Notes: a model not told the origin generated them from the letters alone. Shown: positions 18,742-27,758, numbered from the stretch's first letter. The stretch is DNA of 64,000 bases from Saccharicrinis sp963677345 (GCA_963677345.2 CAXXLC010000039.1:124001-188000), one strand, 5' to 3'. Made by a program: numbers and translations.

Positions 18742-18792
18742 ATGGACGAAGACCCATATCCGAGTAAATTAATTGTTGTAGAACTTCTGTAG
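18742..18792 (+). CDS. Candidate Mg2+-sensing leader peptide (MDEDPYPSKLIVVELL)
   Basis: A 16-codon ORF ending in TAG lies in the 5' leader of the corA-like gene. Its product begins with alternating acidic residues and prolines (MDEDPYP). The same feature is known in the MgtL leader peptide of the E. coli/Salmonella mgtA Mg2+ transporter gene, where acidic-proline nascent chains destabilise ribosomes at low Mg2+. The ORF ends ten bases before the upstream in-frame ATG (18802) of corA. The similarity in both position and composition is what I see; function is inference, since a 16-codon ORF can arise by chance. Confidence 0.4.
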   Translation: MDEDPYPSKLIVVELL

Positions 18793-18807
18793 GGAATTCG
18801 TATGTTT

Positions 18808-18828
18808 CCTTACAGATTAATTGTGAGG
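18808..18828 (+). promoter_or_regulatory. Hairpin overlapping the corA Shine-Dalgarno
   Basis: CCTTAC (18808-18813) can pair with GTGAGG (18823-18828), covering part of the GAGGAG at 18825-18830 that serves ATG 18838. A translating ribosome on the upstream ATG (18802) would open it. This is a plausible translational control element. Confidence 0.35.
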
Positions 18829-18837
18829 AGACGTATC

Positions 18838-19767
18838 ATGATCAAAATTTTTAAAACCTTTGGTGGTTATGTTGAAATTGACAAACCCCAAAAAGGATGC
18901 TGGATTAATGTGACTAATCCAACAGAAACCCAGATATATAAACTAAGCGACGAATTTGGATTACCAACCGATCTTATTAATGATATTTTAGACCAGGACG
19001 AAAGACCACGTATTGAGTTTGACGACCATTGGACCTTAATTATTTTAAGAATACCCGTTATCGTAAAAAACAATGGCGTACCTTTTAATACCATACCTTT
19101 AGGAATATTTATTACTCACGAATTTACTCTAACACTTTGTGCAAATGATAATGAGATATTACCTAAAGATAAACCCTCTCCTTTCAGAGATCACTATCAC
19201 GAAATTACGGATAGTATTAATTTTATTTTAAGGTTGTTTTTACGCACAGGAAGCCTGTATTTAAAATATTTAAAACACATTAACAGGATGACTTCAATGA
19301 TTGAGCAAGACATAGAGAAGTCAATAAAAAACAAGGAGTTAAATAAGCTGCTTAAAATGGAAAAATGTTTGGTGTATTTTATCACTTCCATTAAGGCCAA
19401 TGAAATTGTTCTGGCCAAGCTTCGCAATTCTAAAAAAATTACTACAGAAATAAATGAAGACCTTCTGGAGGATGCTTTTATTGAAAACAAACAGGCACTT
19501 GAAATGGCTCAAATCTATTCAAACATACAAAGTGGTATGATGGATGCTTTTGCCTCCGTAATTTCAAACAACCTGAATGTAGTAATGAAACAATTAACTT
19601 TGATCTCAATCATACTTATGATTCCTACTTTAATCGCAAGTATGTTTGGAATGAACGTCCCTAACTATATGGAAAATTCGATGTGGGCCATGCCTTCTAT
19701 TTTACTAGGTTCACTGGTTCTTTCAATTTTAGGGGTACTTATATTTAGAAAAAGACAATGGTTTTGA
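18838..19767 (+). CDS. corA: CorA-family magnesium/cobalt channel
   Basis: This is a pentameric inner-membrane Mg2+ channel by family. The signature GMN motif is present as MFGMNVPNYM between the two C-terminal membrane segments (about residues 248-270 and 284-303), and the tail ends in FRKRQWF. The N-terminal two thirds form the cytoplasmic funnel domain (GGYVEIDKPQKGCWINVTNPT onward). I chose ATG 18838, which has GAGGAG at 18825-18830 eight bases before it. An in-frame ATG at 18802 with AGGGA at 18791-18795 would add the 12 residues MFPYRLIVRRRI. The leader contains a possible regulatory peptide and a hairpin over the ribosome binding site. Length, 309 residues, is typical. Confidence 0.88.
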   Translation: MIKIFKTFGGYVEIDKPQKGCWINVTNPTETQIYKLSDEFGLPTDLINDILDQDERPRIEFDDHWTLIILRIPVIVKNNGVPFNTIPLGIFITHEFTLTLCANDNEILPKDKPSPFRDHYHEITDSINFILRLFLRTGSLYLKYLKHINRMTSMIEQDIEKSIKNKELNKLLKMEKCLVYFITSIKANEIVLAKLRNSKKITTEINEDLLEDAFIENKQALEMAQIYSNIQSGMMDAFASVISNNLNVVMKQLTLISIILMIPTLIASMFGMNVPNYMENSMWAMPSILLGSLVLSILGVLIFRKRQWF

Positions 19768-19837
19768 TATTTCTATAATTACTATTATTGCAGTACTATT
19801 TAGTCTACAATTAATAAAATCATAAAACAAGATAACA

Positions 19838-21208
19838 ATGAAAAAGTTATTGATCATAGCTGGATTAGCTTTGCCTTTTTCTGCCATAGCTCAAAGTGTA
19901 AATCAAAAAGATTTAAGTAATATAAGAGAAGGTTTTGTAAAAGACAATTATACAAAAGCGATGGAAAATGCACTTTCATCCAACCCAATAAAGGATCTTG
20001 CGTGGAATAGAGAAAACGAAGAAACTACAGATCATTACTTTACATATAAAGTAGATGTTTCCGGCATTACAAACCAAAAAAGTTCAGGACGCTGTTGGTT
20101 GTTTACTTCTTTAAATGTTTTTCGCCCAATGGCAATGAAACACTTTAATGTAGGCTCTTTTGAATTCTCACAAAACTACCTGTATTTTTGGGATTTATTT
20201 GAAAAATCAAATCTCTTTCTAAACAACATAATAGAAACTTCAGATCGTAATTTTGATGACGAGAAAGTAAGCTGGTACTTTAAATTACCTGTAGATGATG
20301 GTGGACAATGGATAAACTTTGTAAACCTTGCTGAAAAATACGGTATGATACCCCAAGAGGCAATGGAAGAAACTTATTCAAGTAATCATACAAGCTGGTT
20401 AACTCGTTTGCTAAATCGTAAGTTAAGAGAGCAAGCTTTAGAACTGCGTAATTTAAAAAATGAAGGTAAAAGTAACAAGCAGATACACGATCGTAAAGTT
20501 GAAATGCTAGGTGTTGTATATCGAATGTTGGCTTTAAATTTAGGAGAACCACCTGTAGATTTCGAATATAGATATAAAGATAAAGAAGATAAGATATCTG
20601 AAAGCAAACACTATACTCCAAAATCGTTTATGAAAGAAGTTTTGGGAGATATAAACCTAAATGATTATGTAATGTTAATGAACGATCCATCCCGTGATTA
20701 CTGGAAACATTATGAAATAGAAAACTACCGGAATGTTGAAGAGGGTGAAAACTGGCATTATGTAAATCTTCCTAACGATATAATAAAGCAGTTTTGTATT
20801 GAATCTATTAAAAATAATGAAGCAATGTATGCTTCATGTGATGTAGGTAAGCAATTACGCAGGGATTTTGGTGTTTTAGATGTGGATAATTACAACTTTG
20901 AAGCTATATACAATATTCCTTTTGCAATGAATAAAAAACAGCGTATTCAAACTCATGATAGTGGTTCTTCTCATGGAATGGCATTAGTTGCCGTAGAAGT
21001 AGATGAAAATGAAAAACCTGTAAAATGGCAGTTTGAAAACAGTTGGGGTTCGGATTCCGGAGAAAACGGATATCTTACTTTTACTGATCAATGGTTTAAC
21101 GAATATATGTTTCGTATTGTAGTAAACAAGAGATTTATTAGTCAAAAGGTATTAGATATTTATAAGCAAAAATCTGAAATGCTACCCCCTTGGGATCCTA
21201 TGTTTTAA
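19838..21208 (+). CDS. Exported C1-family aminopeptidase (bleomycin hydrolase/PepC type)
   Basis: This papain-fold cysteine peptidase has all the expected catalytic elements: Q80 and C86 in NQKSSGRCWLF, the His in DSGSSHGMALVAV and the Asn in FENSWGSDSGENGYL. Unlike classical cytosolic PepC it starts with a signal peptide (MKKLLIIAGLALPFSAIAQ), which is usual for Bacteroidetes homologues and places it in the periplasm or outside. The 456-residue length fits the bleomycin hydrolase group, which trims N-terminal residues from peptides. It stands alone, 70 bp after corA, with a terminator at 21226-21262. Nutrient peptide processing is the likely role. Confidence 0.88.
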   Translation: MKKLLIIAGLALPFSAIAQSVNQKDLSNIREGFVKDNYTKAMENALSSNPIKDLAWNRENEETTDHYFTYKVDVSGITNQKSSGRCWLFTSLNVFRPMAMKHFNVGSFEFSQNYLYFWDLFEKSNLFLNNIIETSDRNFDDEKVSWYFKLPVDDGGQWINFVNLAEKYGMIPQEAMEETYSSNHTSWLTRLLNRKLREQALELRNLKNEGKSNKQIHDRKVEMLGVVYRMLALNLGEPPVDFEYRYKDKEDKISESKHYTPKSFMKEVLGDINLNDYVMLMNDPSRDYWKHYEIENYRNVEEGENWHYVNLPNDIIKQFCIESIKNNEAMYASCDVGKQLRRDFGVLDVDNYNFEAIYNIPFAMNKKQRIQTHDSGSSHGMALVAVEVDENEKPVKWQFENSWGSDSGENGYLTFTDQWFNEYMFRIVVNKRFISQKVLDIYKQKSEMLPPWDPMF

Positions 21209-21225
21209 ATAGAATTAAAAAATAA

Positions 21226-21262
21226 AGAGGCTGTCAACAAAACATATTGAACAGCCTCTTAT
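21226..21262. terminator. Terminator after the C1 peptidase gene
   Basis: AGAGGCTGT (21226-21234) pairs with ACAGCCTCT (21251-21259) around a 16-nt loop. It is preceded by A-rich and followed by TTATTA sequence, and could serve both convergent transcripts. Confidence 0.7.
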
Positions 21263-21319
21263 TAGTATTAATCCTGGTCAAATAAAAAGATTCTATGATA
21301 TAAATCTACCCTATCGGAG

Positions 21320-21982
21320 CTAAAATTTTAATTTATAACATACTTCAATAATATTTCGGTTAAAATATTCATTTAAGTAATAATCCAGTTTATAACCTAA
21401 GTTAATACAATTCTTTTTATTGATCTTATAATCTAAGTTAGCTCCATATCTAACTTTATACCAATCAGATGATGGAATCTGATAGTAATATTCAATTTCG
21501 ACTTCGGGAGTAATTTTACTTTTTGCGATATTATATTCTACAGATATTTTCGGACGTAAAAACTCTGAATCCTCTTCTTCATCGTCAGAATAATCAGCAT
21601 AAGTTAATTTAAATCCTGGTTTCCACCTCTCTATTTTGTGTTTATAACCTGCATAAAATTTATATCTGTGAAGATATTCGGTATCACCACTATTTTTTTT
21701 ATTGGCTAAAAACCGATAGCCTGCTCCTGCTGAAATATTTTTTAAAATTTGATAATCTAATTCACCTTCCAACAAATACTTATCAAGCTTAAAATCATTA
21801 TCCAAACGAAGCTCAGGAGATATTTCCAGAGATAAATTATCTATGATATCAAACGATACCTTAGCTGCCAGCCTGGTTTGCCATTCTTTTTGTACTGTTT
21901 GAGCATTAGCAGTAATTCCGATACCGGCAACAAACAAGACAACTCCAATATAAAATACGGTATTTATCTTTACTTTATTCAT
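21320..21982 (-). CDS. DUF2490-type outer-membrane protein
   Basis: A signal peptide (INTVFYIGVVLFVAGIGITA) is followed by a beta-barrel-like protein of alternating polar and hydrophobic strands, ending in the C-terminal aromatic IIEVCYKLKF expected of outer-membrane proteins. QKEWQTRLAAKVSFDIIDNLSLEISPELR fits DUF2490. An acidic loop (DDEEEDSE) lies mid-sequence. Function unknown. The start is uncertain: ATG 21982 is used, but ATG 22000 overlaps the stop of the DUF4956 gene and would add six residues through translational coupling. It is the third gene of the VTC-DUF4956-DUF2490 set, probably one operon read leftward. Confidence 0.7.
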   Translation of the reverse strand: MNKVKINTVFYIGVVLFVAGIGITANAQTVQKEWQTRLAAKVSFDIIDNLSLEISPELRLDNDFKLDKYLLEGELDYQILKNISAGAGYRFLANKKNSGDTEYLHRYKFYAGYKHKIERWKPGFKLTYADYSDDEEEDSEFLRPKISVEYNIAKSKITPEVEIEYYYQIPSSDWYKVRYGANLDYKINKKNCINLGYKLDYYLNEYFNRNIIEVCYKLKF

Positions 21983-21992
21983 AATCCTATTA

Positions 21993-22691
21993 TTAATCAT
22001 GATCTTCAATACCTCCATTAACATTAAAATAGAGCGTTATTTCAGCTACATCTCTCAAAAAATCAATCTTATTAACTTCATATCTTATAATATCTATACC
22101 AGTTCTGTCTCTAAGATCATCCAACAATACGGCAGAGTTTGCTTTATGAATATTTTCTATTTTCTCATAAATTAAGGTAACACTTTGCTCTTGCTTTAAA
22201 CTTAAACGTTTTTCAAGAAACCATAATCCAACGATGATAATAGCATTTGTAAAAATCAGCTCAGAGTAACTCAATTTTGTATGCGCTAGTGCATTCATAA
22301 CAGAAATACCAATAACAATAAACAAATAGGTCATTTCTTTTATTGGAATAGCATCTGTTCTATATCGAATAATACCGAAAATAGCGAATAGCCCCATTGC
22401 AAAACCAAGTTCCAGCTTAACACTATTCAGTAAAAAACAAAGCAGAAATACGATTACCCCAATTGATAAATAAGAAAAGTAAAAATCTTTTCTTCTACTG
22501 TTTTTTGCATAAATAAAATGAACAACTAATAATAATAGTGCGGTATTAAATAAAAAACGTACAACTAGTTCCGTAAAACCACTTATATCGATAATTTGAA
22601 TGCCAAAAAAGCATAGATTTTGATCCCAGCTTTCCAAGGCTGATGAAAGACTCAATTTCTGTTCAGATAATTGTAATATAGAATTTAACAT
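21993..22691 (-). CDS. DUF4956 membrane protein
   Basis: A 232-residue protein with four to five membrane segments in its first 150 residues (for example FLFNTALLLLVVHFIY, SIGVIVFLLCFLL, AMGLFAIFGIIRYRT), then a soluble alpha/beta tail of about 75 residues. The GLFAIFGIIRYRTDAIPIKEMTYLF segment is highly characteristic of DUF4956. These proteins are repeatedly found beside VTC-type polyphosphate polymerases, as here (3 bp after the VTC gene), so I infer a membrane partner of that enzyme. No catalytic motif is evident. Its end overlaps or abuts the DUF2490 gene start. Confidence 0.85.
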   Translation of the reverse strand: MLNSILQLSEQKLSLSSALESWDQNLCFFGIQIIDISGFTELVVRFLFNTALLLLVVHFIYAKNSRRKDFYFSYLSIGVIVFLLCFLLNSVKLELGFAMGLFAIFGIIRYRTDAIPIKEMTYLFIVIGISVMNALAHTKLSYSELIFTNAIIIVGLWFLEKRLSLKQEQSVTLIYEKIENIHKANSAVLLDDLRDRTGIDIIRYEVNKIDFLRDVAEITLYFNVNGGIEDHD

Positions 22692-22694
22692 GAT

Positions 22695-23465
22695 TTAAAT
22701 AACTTCTTGAAGTTGGTAAGTAGAGTGATAATTATTTTTTATTGACCTTAATTTAGGCTTAAATGCATTTTTCTTAAGTTCTTCTTCAATAAGAGATAGA
22801 CCAATACAATATTTACTAAAACCACAAGGCAAAATTTTCCTGTTTCTGAGAGCAGTAAACAGACTGGAATGCTCACTACGTTTTTCTGTTTTTATTTCAA
22901 CAACAACCAGGTCATCTAATTTCACCAAACGTTCTTCATTAAAAAATCTTAGATTAAAATCTATAGTACAACGTTCTTTCAATTCTTTATTAACCAAAGT
23001 CAGCCTTGTAAAATTATTATTTAAAACAGGATATAAGTGATGCGTTTTATAAGGTGTATTTTTTGAAATAAATTGCTGTTCTTCATGAGTTAAAAACTGA
23101 AACTTATTTTGAATTTCAATTCTATTTTTAATGGTTCTTCCCTTATTTGATTTAAACTTTATTTCTAAAAAACTCAAATCAGAAATAAGGTAAGTTCTTT
23201 TTCGTATTTTATACCTGTTTAATTTACCCCGATGATGATTTCCAAACATTTGTCTGGAGTAGGTATCATAATAAGTAGTAGCATATTTTAATTGATTCTT
23301 ATTTTCAATTGATAATGCGTAATAATCCGAACTTATTTCATTTAAAATATCCTGCAAAAGATTCAATTCAACACAATATTTTGTATCTGTTCGATCCATT
23401 AGTTTTACATTATTCATTTGATCAATATGAATCGGGTCAAAAAAGCTTGTTTCAATCCTATCCAT
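22695..23465 (-). CDS. VTC-domain polyphosphate polymerase
   Basis: The 256-residue protein matches the VTC catalytic tunnel domain, which in yeast Vtc4 makes polyphosphate from ATP. Visible are MDRTDTKYCV near the start (the family's R-x-D-x-K-Y/F), TYYDT, LNRYKIRKRTY (the basic phosphate-binding strand), FLEIKFKSNKGRTIKNRI and VVVEIKTEK near the end, with alternating basic residues and a glutamate for metal. Unlike the yeast protein there is no SPX or membrane domain; the neighbouring DUF4956 protein may supply membrane attachment. It is divergent from the beta-helix lipoprotein gene across a 445-bp spacer. Confidence 0.85.
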   Translation of the reverse strand: MDRIETSFFDPIHIDQMNNVKLMDRTDTKYCVELNLLQDILNEISSDYYALSIENKNQLKYATTYYDTYSRQMFGNHHRGKLNRYKIRKRTYLISDLSFLEIKFKSNKGRTIKNRIEIQNKFQFLTHEEQQFISKNTPYKTHHLYPVLNNNFTRLTLVNKELKERCTIDFNLRFFNEERLVKLDDLVVVEIKTEKRSEHSSLFTALRNRKILPCGFSKYCIGLSLIEEELKKNAFKPKLRSIKNNYHSTYQLQEVI

Positions 23466-23910
23466 AGTTCCTGTGTTAATATTAAATTTAATAGCGACTT
23501 AAATAGTATTCAGAAAAAAATTTTAGATAAGCATGGTTTTCTAATGTTTTAGGCATTATCTAAAAAAACATCTTAAATATTTAACAAATTGTTAATATAT
23601 AACCTACTGGTAGATTCATAAATAATTTGTAATTGCGATATTACAGCATATTTACTGGTAATATTTGCAATTTAAGGTTAAGCGGAATTATTTTAGGGTG
23701 AAGTAGGATTTTTATAAACAGTCAACTCAAATCATTACACTCATTACTATAACACTATATTAAAGGCATTTACACAAATACTCAACAATAAAAATAAGGC
23801 GTCGGAAAATTTCCCACTTCACCCATTAATAATGCCATTTCCCTGAAAATATCTAAATCTCATACCTATTGTCATTTTAATTTTAGCCTATAATTCAAAT
23901 TAAAATAGCT
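23466..23910. other. Divergent 445-bp spacer between VTC and beta-helix lipoprotein genes
   Basis: No ORF is supported here. The spacer must hold both promoters. The only structure I see is an inverted repeat: GGGTGAAGTAGGA at 23696-23708 and its near reverse complement TCCCACTTCACCC at 23812-23824 (one mismatch), 103 bp apart. This could be a paired operator or a long-range RNA stem. Confidence 0.35.
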
Positions 23911-25626
23911 ATGTTAACATCAATAAAATTTAATTTATTGGCTCTAGTAATTGTATTGTTTTTAGGAGCCTGTGAACGAGATATTGATTCAGATTCAGAA
24001 TCCGGAAACAGCAGTAGCAGTAGTAGCGATGATGATGATGACAATTACTCGGAATATTATGAAGAAGATACAGATTATGAATGGGATTCCTCTGATGTAA
24101 CAACAATCGTGTTTAGTGACAATACAGCCGAAATTACAGGTGAAGGAGCTACTTTTGAAGATGGAATATTAACAGTTAATTCAGAAGGCAATTACTTATT
24201 TCAAGGAAATTTAAGCAACGGAGAGATTCTTGTTTCTACCGATAATGAATCGGTGGTAAAACTTATACTTGACAACGTTAGTATTACCTGTTCATATAAC
24301 CCTGCTATTTTTATTGAAAAATCACTTCGTTCAATTATTATTTTGAATGATAATACAACTAATACAGTTACTGATGGAAGTTCTTACACAGATGAAGATG
24401 CAAACGCTGTTATTTTTTCAAAATCTGATTTAAGATTGGCAGGAACAGGTTCTATTACTGTAAATGCAAATTATAAAGACGGTATTACAAGTAAAGATGG
24501 ATTAGTGATCAATTCAGGAACATATACTGTAAATGCAGCTGATGACGGAATCAGGGGAAAAGATTATTTAGTAATAAATAATGGTACTTTTAATATCGAT
24601 TCAGAAGGTGATGCCATTAAATCTGATAATGAAAACAGTGCTTGTGGATATGTGAAGATAAACGATGCTGATTTTGAAATAGTAACATATGCTGACGGTA
24701 TGTATGCATACAATGATCTAACTATTATAAACGGTGCTTACTCAATTACTTGTAAAGGAAGTGTAAATTCTAGTAAAGCACTAAAAGCTGGTAGTACAGT
24801 AGCTGTTGAAAATGGAGAATTTACTATAAGCAGTACTGATGATGCAATTCATTCCGATAAAAATATTTTAATAAGTGATGGTAGCTTTATTATTTCTTCA
24901 AATGATGATGGTTTACATGCTGATAAAGAACTTCAAATAGACAATGGAAACATTGAGATTACCAAATCATACGAAGGTCTGGAGGGAGCAACAATTACTA
25001 TTAATGGTGGAAAAATAACCTTAACTTCATCTGATGATGGTGTTAATGCAGCAGGATCAAGCAGTAATTATTTATATATAAACGGTGGTACCTTAATTGT
25101 TTATGCGAGTGGTGACGGACTAGACATGAATGGTTCGGGGGTTATGACAGATGGAACGGTACTGGTACATGGACCAACAAACAGTGGTAACGGAGCTCTT
25201 GACTATGATGGATCTTTTAAGGTTAATGGTGGATTTCTTATTGCAGCAGGGAGCTCAGGAATGGCAGAGGCACCAAGTAGCAGTTCATCACAAAACAATG
25301 TAATGGTATATTTTACATCAACATATTCAGCCGGAACACTATTTCATCTACAAGATAGTAATGGTATTGAAATTGTTACTTTTAAACCTCAACACAAGTA
25401 TTCATCAGTTACTCTATCTTCATCTGATTTAAAATCTGGTTCAAGCTATTCTATTTATACAAACGGGAGTTCCACAGGAACTGAAACAGGTGGTTTATAT
25501 ATAAATGGAGAATATACTCCGGGTACATTATATAAAACATTTAGTATATCCGGCACTACAACTACAGTTGGTAATTCAAATACTGGAGGTGGTGGTGGAA
25601 GACCAAATTCTACATCCGAGCTATGA
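23911..25626 (+). CDS. Surface lipoprotein with right-handed beta-helix (Cthe_2159-like carbohydrate-binding domain)
   Basis: The protein begins with a lipoprotein signal (LLALVIVLFLGAC, lipobox ending in Cys20). It continues with an acidic low-complexity linker of Ser, Asp, Glu and Tyr (about residues 24-55). The body (about 60-460) is a repetitive beta-helix whose rungs repeat patterns such as NGTFNIDSEGDAIKSD, DGLHADKELQIDNG and SSDDGVNAAG. This is the pattern of the Cthe_2159-type carbohydrate-binding family, which binds acidic or cellulosic polysaccharides with calcium. No lyase motif is seen. The C-terminal end is Gly-rich (GGGGGRPN). It probably heads a transcript with the LytS/LytTR pair 87 bp downstream, and is divergent from the VTC operon. 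Confidence 0.8.
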   Translation: MLTSIKFNLLALVIVLFLGACERDIDSDSESGNSSSSSSDDDDDNYSEYYEEDTDYEWDSSDVTTIVFSDNTAEITGEGATFEDGILTVNSEGNYLFQGNLSNGEILVSTDNESVVKLILDNVSITCSYNPAIFIEKSLRSIIILNDNTTNTVTDGSSYTDEDANAVIFSKSDLRLAGTGSITVNANYKDGITSKDGLVINSGTYTVNAADDGIRGKDYLVINNGTFNIDSEGDAIKSDNENSACGYVKINDADFEIVTYADGMYAYNDLTIINGAYSITCKGSVNSSKALKAGSTVAVENGEFTISSTDDAIHSDKNILISDGSFIISSNDDGLHADKELQIDNGNIEITKSYEGLEGATITINGGKITLTSSDDGVNAAGSSSNYLYINGGTLIVYASGDGLDMNGSGVMTDGTVLVHGPTNSGNGALDYDGSFKVNGGFLIAAGSSGMAEAPSSSSSQNNVMVYFTSTYSAGTLFHLQDSNGIEIVTFKPQHKYSSVTLSSSDLKSGSSYSIYTNGSSTGTETGGLYINGEYTPGTLYKTFSISGTTTTVGNSNTGGGGGRPNSTSEL

Positions 25627-25713
25627 ATAGGAAAACAAAGAATTAAAGAAGAAAATTTTATTCAAAATTATCATCTTTGCATAATCTATATATTAGGGTT
25701 ATTTTCAATACTA

Positions 25714-26988
25714 ATGAGTTTAAAATATCTATATAAAACGCAAATAATAAATATTCTTGTCGCATTATTAATTGGTGTATTTATCATCTTTCCGGATGTT
25801 TTAAGGCTATTAGATGAATCTTCACCCAATAACCCTGATATGCATTTGAGAGAACCATGGTTTAACAACGATACATCACACGTACCAGCTCCACCAAATA
25901 TTCAAGAGTTTGGTGAAGTACCTCCTCCGCAATTGAACGATGAAAAATCTGGTGACATAAATAATAATTATTTTTCTGGTAATATTCCATTTAAAAATGA
26001 TCAGATTTTTCCGCCTTCCATGGTAGGTAAACGAGATAATATCAAGGGAATTATTTTTGATTTTATATTCTTTTTAATTTTAACATGGTTACTTCTGATT
26101 ATAAATAACCCCAATCGTCAAAAACATAATCCTTTATACCATAGCATACCTTACAAAATAAGACCTTACATAATTATTTTATCAACTTTATTAATATGTT
26201 ACATAGGCATATACACAAATTCATTAATTTCTCTTCATAATCATTTTAAATTTCAACCTATTCCTTTGTATTTAAATGGAATTGTATTATTTAAAGGCTT
26301 ATTTATTTTTGTTTCAGTCACTTTATTTGGTCAGTTATATCAATTATTGTACAAGCAACAAAATATGCTGATTGAAAACGAAAAATTAAAAACAGAGAGT
26401 TTACAAAACCGTTTTGAAGCTTTATCTGCTCAAATAAGCCCTCATTTTTTCTTTAATTCATTAAACTCATTGTCGGGCTTAGTGCGCGAAAAACACAATA
26501 AAAAGGCGCTTAAATTTATTAATGAAATCTCAAATCTATTCAGGTATATTTTAAAGGGAAACTGGCAGGAGTTAGTCACTTTAAAAGAAGAACTATTCTT
26601 TTTAAAAGCCTATCAATACTTGTTAAACATCAAATATGAAGATAAATTAAATTTTGAGATTTCAATTGATGAAACCATTGAATCAAAAGTAAAATTACCG
26701 GCTTTATCCTTGCAACCTCTTATCGAAAATATTATCAAGCATAATATAATAAGCGACGAGTATCCAATGACTATTAAAGTTTATATTAATGTTGAAAATA
26801 AATTAACCGTTGAAAACCATTATCAACCCAAATCCGGAAATCAGGTTTCAACAGGAATAGGGTTAAGTAATTTAACCAAACGTTATAGATACCTTGTAGG
26901 AGAAGAAATTAGTAAATATGTATACGATAATAAATTTATCGTAGAACTTCCTTTAACTAACGTAGAAAATGAGAGCAGTAATCATTGA
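25714..26988 (+). CDS. LytS/YehU-type sensor histidine kinase
   Basis: The 424-residue kinase has four predicted membrane segments (near residues 10-30, 113-133, 150-172, 188-214) with a periplasmic proline-rich loop between the first two. The cytoplasmic part holds the His_kinase phosphoacceptor QISPHFFFNSLNSLSG and an ATPase with the N-box LQPLIENIIKHN and G-box STGIGLSNLTKRY. This is the LytS-type arrangement. It overlaps the response regulator by 20 bp, so they form one unit. The sensed signal is unknown; its position after the surface beta-helix lipoprotein suggests an envelope or polysaccharide cue. Confidence 0.88.
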   Translation: MSLKYLYKTQIINILVALLIGVFIIFPDVLRLLDESSPNNPDMHLREPWFNNDTSHVPAPPNIQEFGEVPPPQLNDEKSGDINNNYFSGNIPFKNDQIFPPSMVGKRDNIKGIIFDFIFFLILTWLLLIINNPNRQKHNPLYHSIPYKIRPYIIILSTLLICYIGIYTNSLISLHNHFKFQPIPLYLNGIVLFKGLFIFVSVTLFGQLYQLLYKQQNMLIENEKLKTESLQNRFEALSAQISPHFFFNSLNSLSGLVREKHNKKALKFINEISNLFRYILKGNWQELVTLKEELFFLKAYQYLLNIKYEDKLNFEISIDETIESKVKLPALSLQPLIENIIKHNIISDEYPMTIKVYINVENKLTVENHYQPKSGNQVSTGIGLSNLTKRYRYLVGEEISKYVYDNKFIVELPLTNVENESSNH

Positions 26989-27724
26989 AGACGAAGTTGT
27001 TGCAGTAAAAAATCTAAAAGCAATACTTCAGGAAGTAGAACCAGATCTTGAAGTGATCGCAGTTTTGGATAGTATACAATCATCAGTAAAATATTTTCAG
27101 AATAACAAATTACCTGATTTAGTATTTATGGATATTCAGCTTGCAGATGGTGAATCTTTTGCCATCTTTAAATCGGTTGAAATTTCATGTCCGGTAATTT
27201 TTACAACAGCTTATGATAGTTATGCCCTGGAAGCTTTTAAAGTAAATAGTATTGATTATATACTAAAGCCTATTGAACCTGAAAACGTAGAGCGAGCTTT
27301 AAACAAGCTTAAAAACTTTTCAAATACTGATCTGGAGAGTTATGCTAAAAGGATGAATAGTTTTATTGCAGAAACAAATGACTATACCAAAACACTGTTA
27401 ATCAAATATCGTGATAAATTAATACCTATTCCTACAGCGCAAATAGCTTATTTTTTTACCGAAAATGAAAATGTTACTTTACATACTCTTGAAGCCGAGG
27501 AATGGCCTGTTGAATCATCTTTAGATACGATAATGTCTAAACTGGATCCTTCAGAATTTTTTAGAGCAAACAGACAGTTTATCATTTCTCATCAATCAGT
27601 TAAAGAAGTGGTTGTATGGTTTGGAAATCGTCTTTCAATCAATTTAAAAGTACCAACTAAAGAACGTATTATTGTCAGTAAAGCAAGAGTATCTTTACTA
27701 AAAAAATGGCTTATCAACAATTAA
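26969..27724 (+). CDS. LytTR-family response regulator
   Basis: The N-terminal receiver domain (1-120) has the phosphoacceptor Asp in LVFMDIQLADG, the Thr in IFTTAYD and the Lys in YILKPIEP. The C-terminal LytTR DNA-binding domain (about 145-250) shows LLIKYRDKLIPIPTAQIAYF, FFRANRQFIISHQSVKEV and LKVPTKERIIVSKARV. It is the cognate partner of the overlapping LytS-type kinase and likely binds promoters as a dimer; nearby candidates are the divergent spacer at 23466-23910 and its own leader. A terminator follows at 27759. Confidence 0.9.
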   Translation: MRAVIIEDEVVAVKNLKAILQEVEPDLEVIAVLDSIQSSVKYFQNNKLPDLVFMDIQLADGESFAIFKSVEISCPVIFTTAYDSYALEAFKVNSIDYILKPIEPENVERALNKLKNFSNTDLESYAKRMNSFIAETNDYTKTLLIKYRDKLIPIPTAQIAYFFTENENVTLHTLEAEEWPVESSLDTIMSKLDPSEFFRANRQFIISHQSVKEVVVWFGNRLSINLKVPTKERIIVSKARVSLLKKWLINN

Positions 27725-27758
27725 TCATTCAATTTTACATCATAGTTCTAATTTCAGG

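Noticed and set aside
20280..20621. 113-codon minus-strand frame inside the C1 peptidase gene
   Set aside because: Antisense shadow; the peptidase has a complete catalytic set.
23980..24080. Ser/Asp/Glu-rich tract in the beta-helix lipoprotein as a polyphosphate-attachment (PASK) site
   Set aside because: The tract has no lysine, which such sites need. A plain flexible acidic linker after the lipid anchor is simpler, despite the VTC gene next door.
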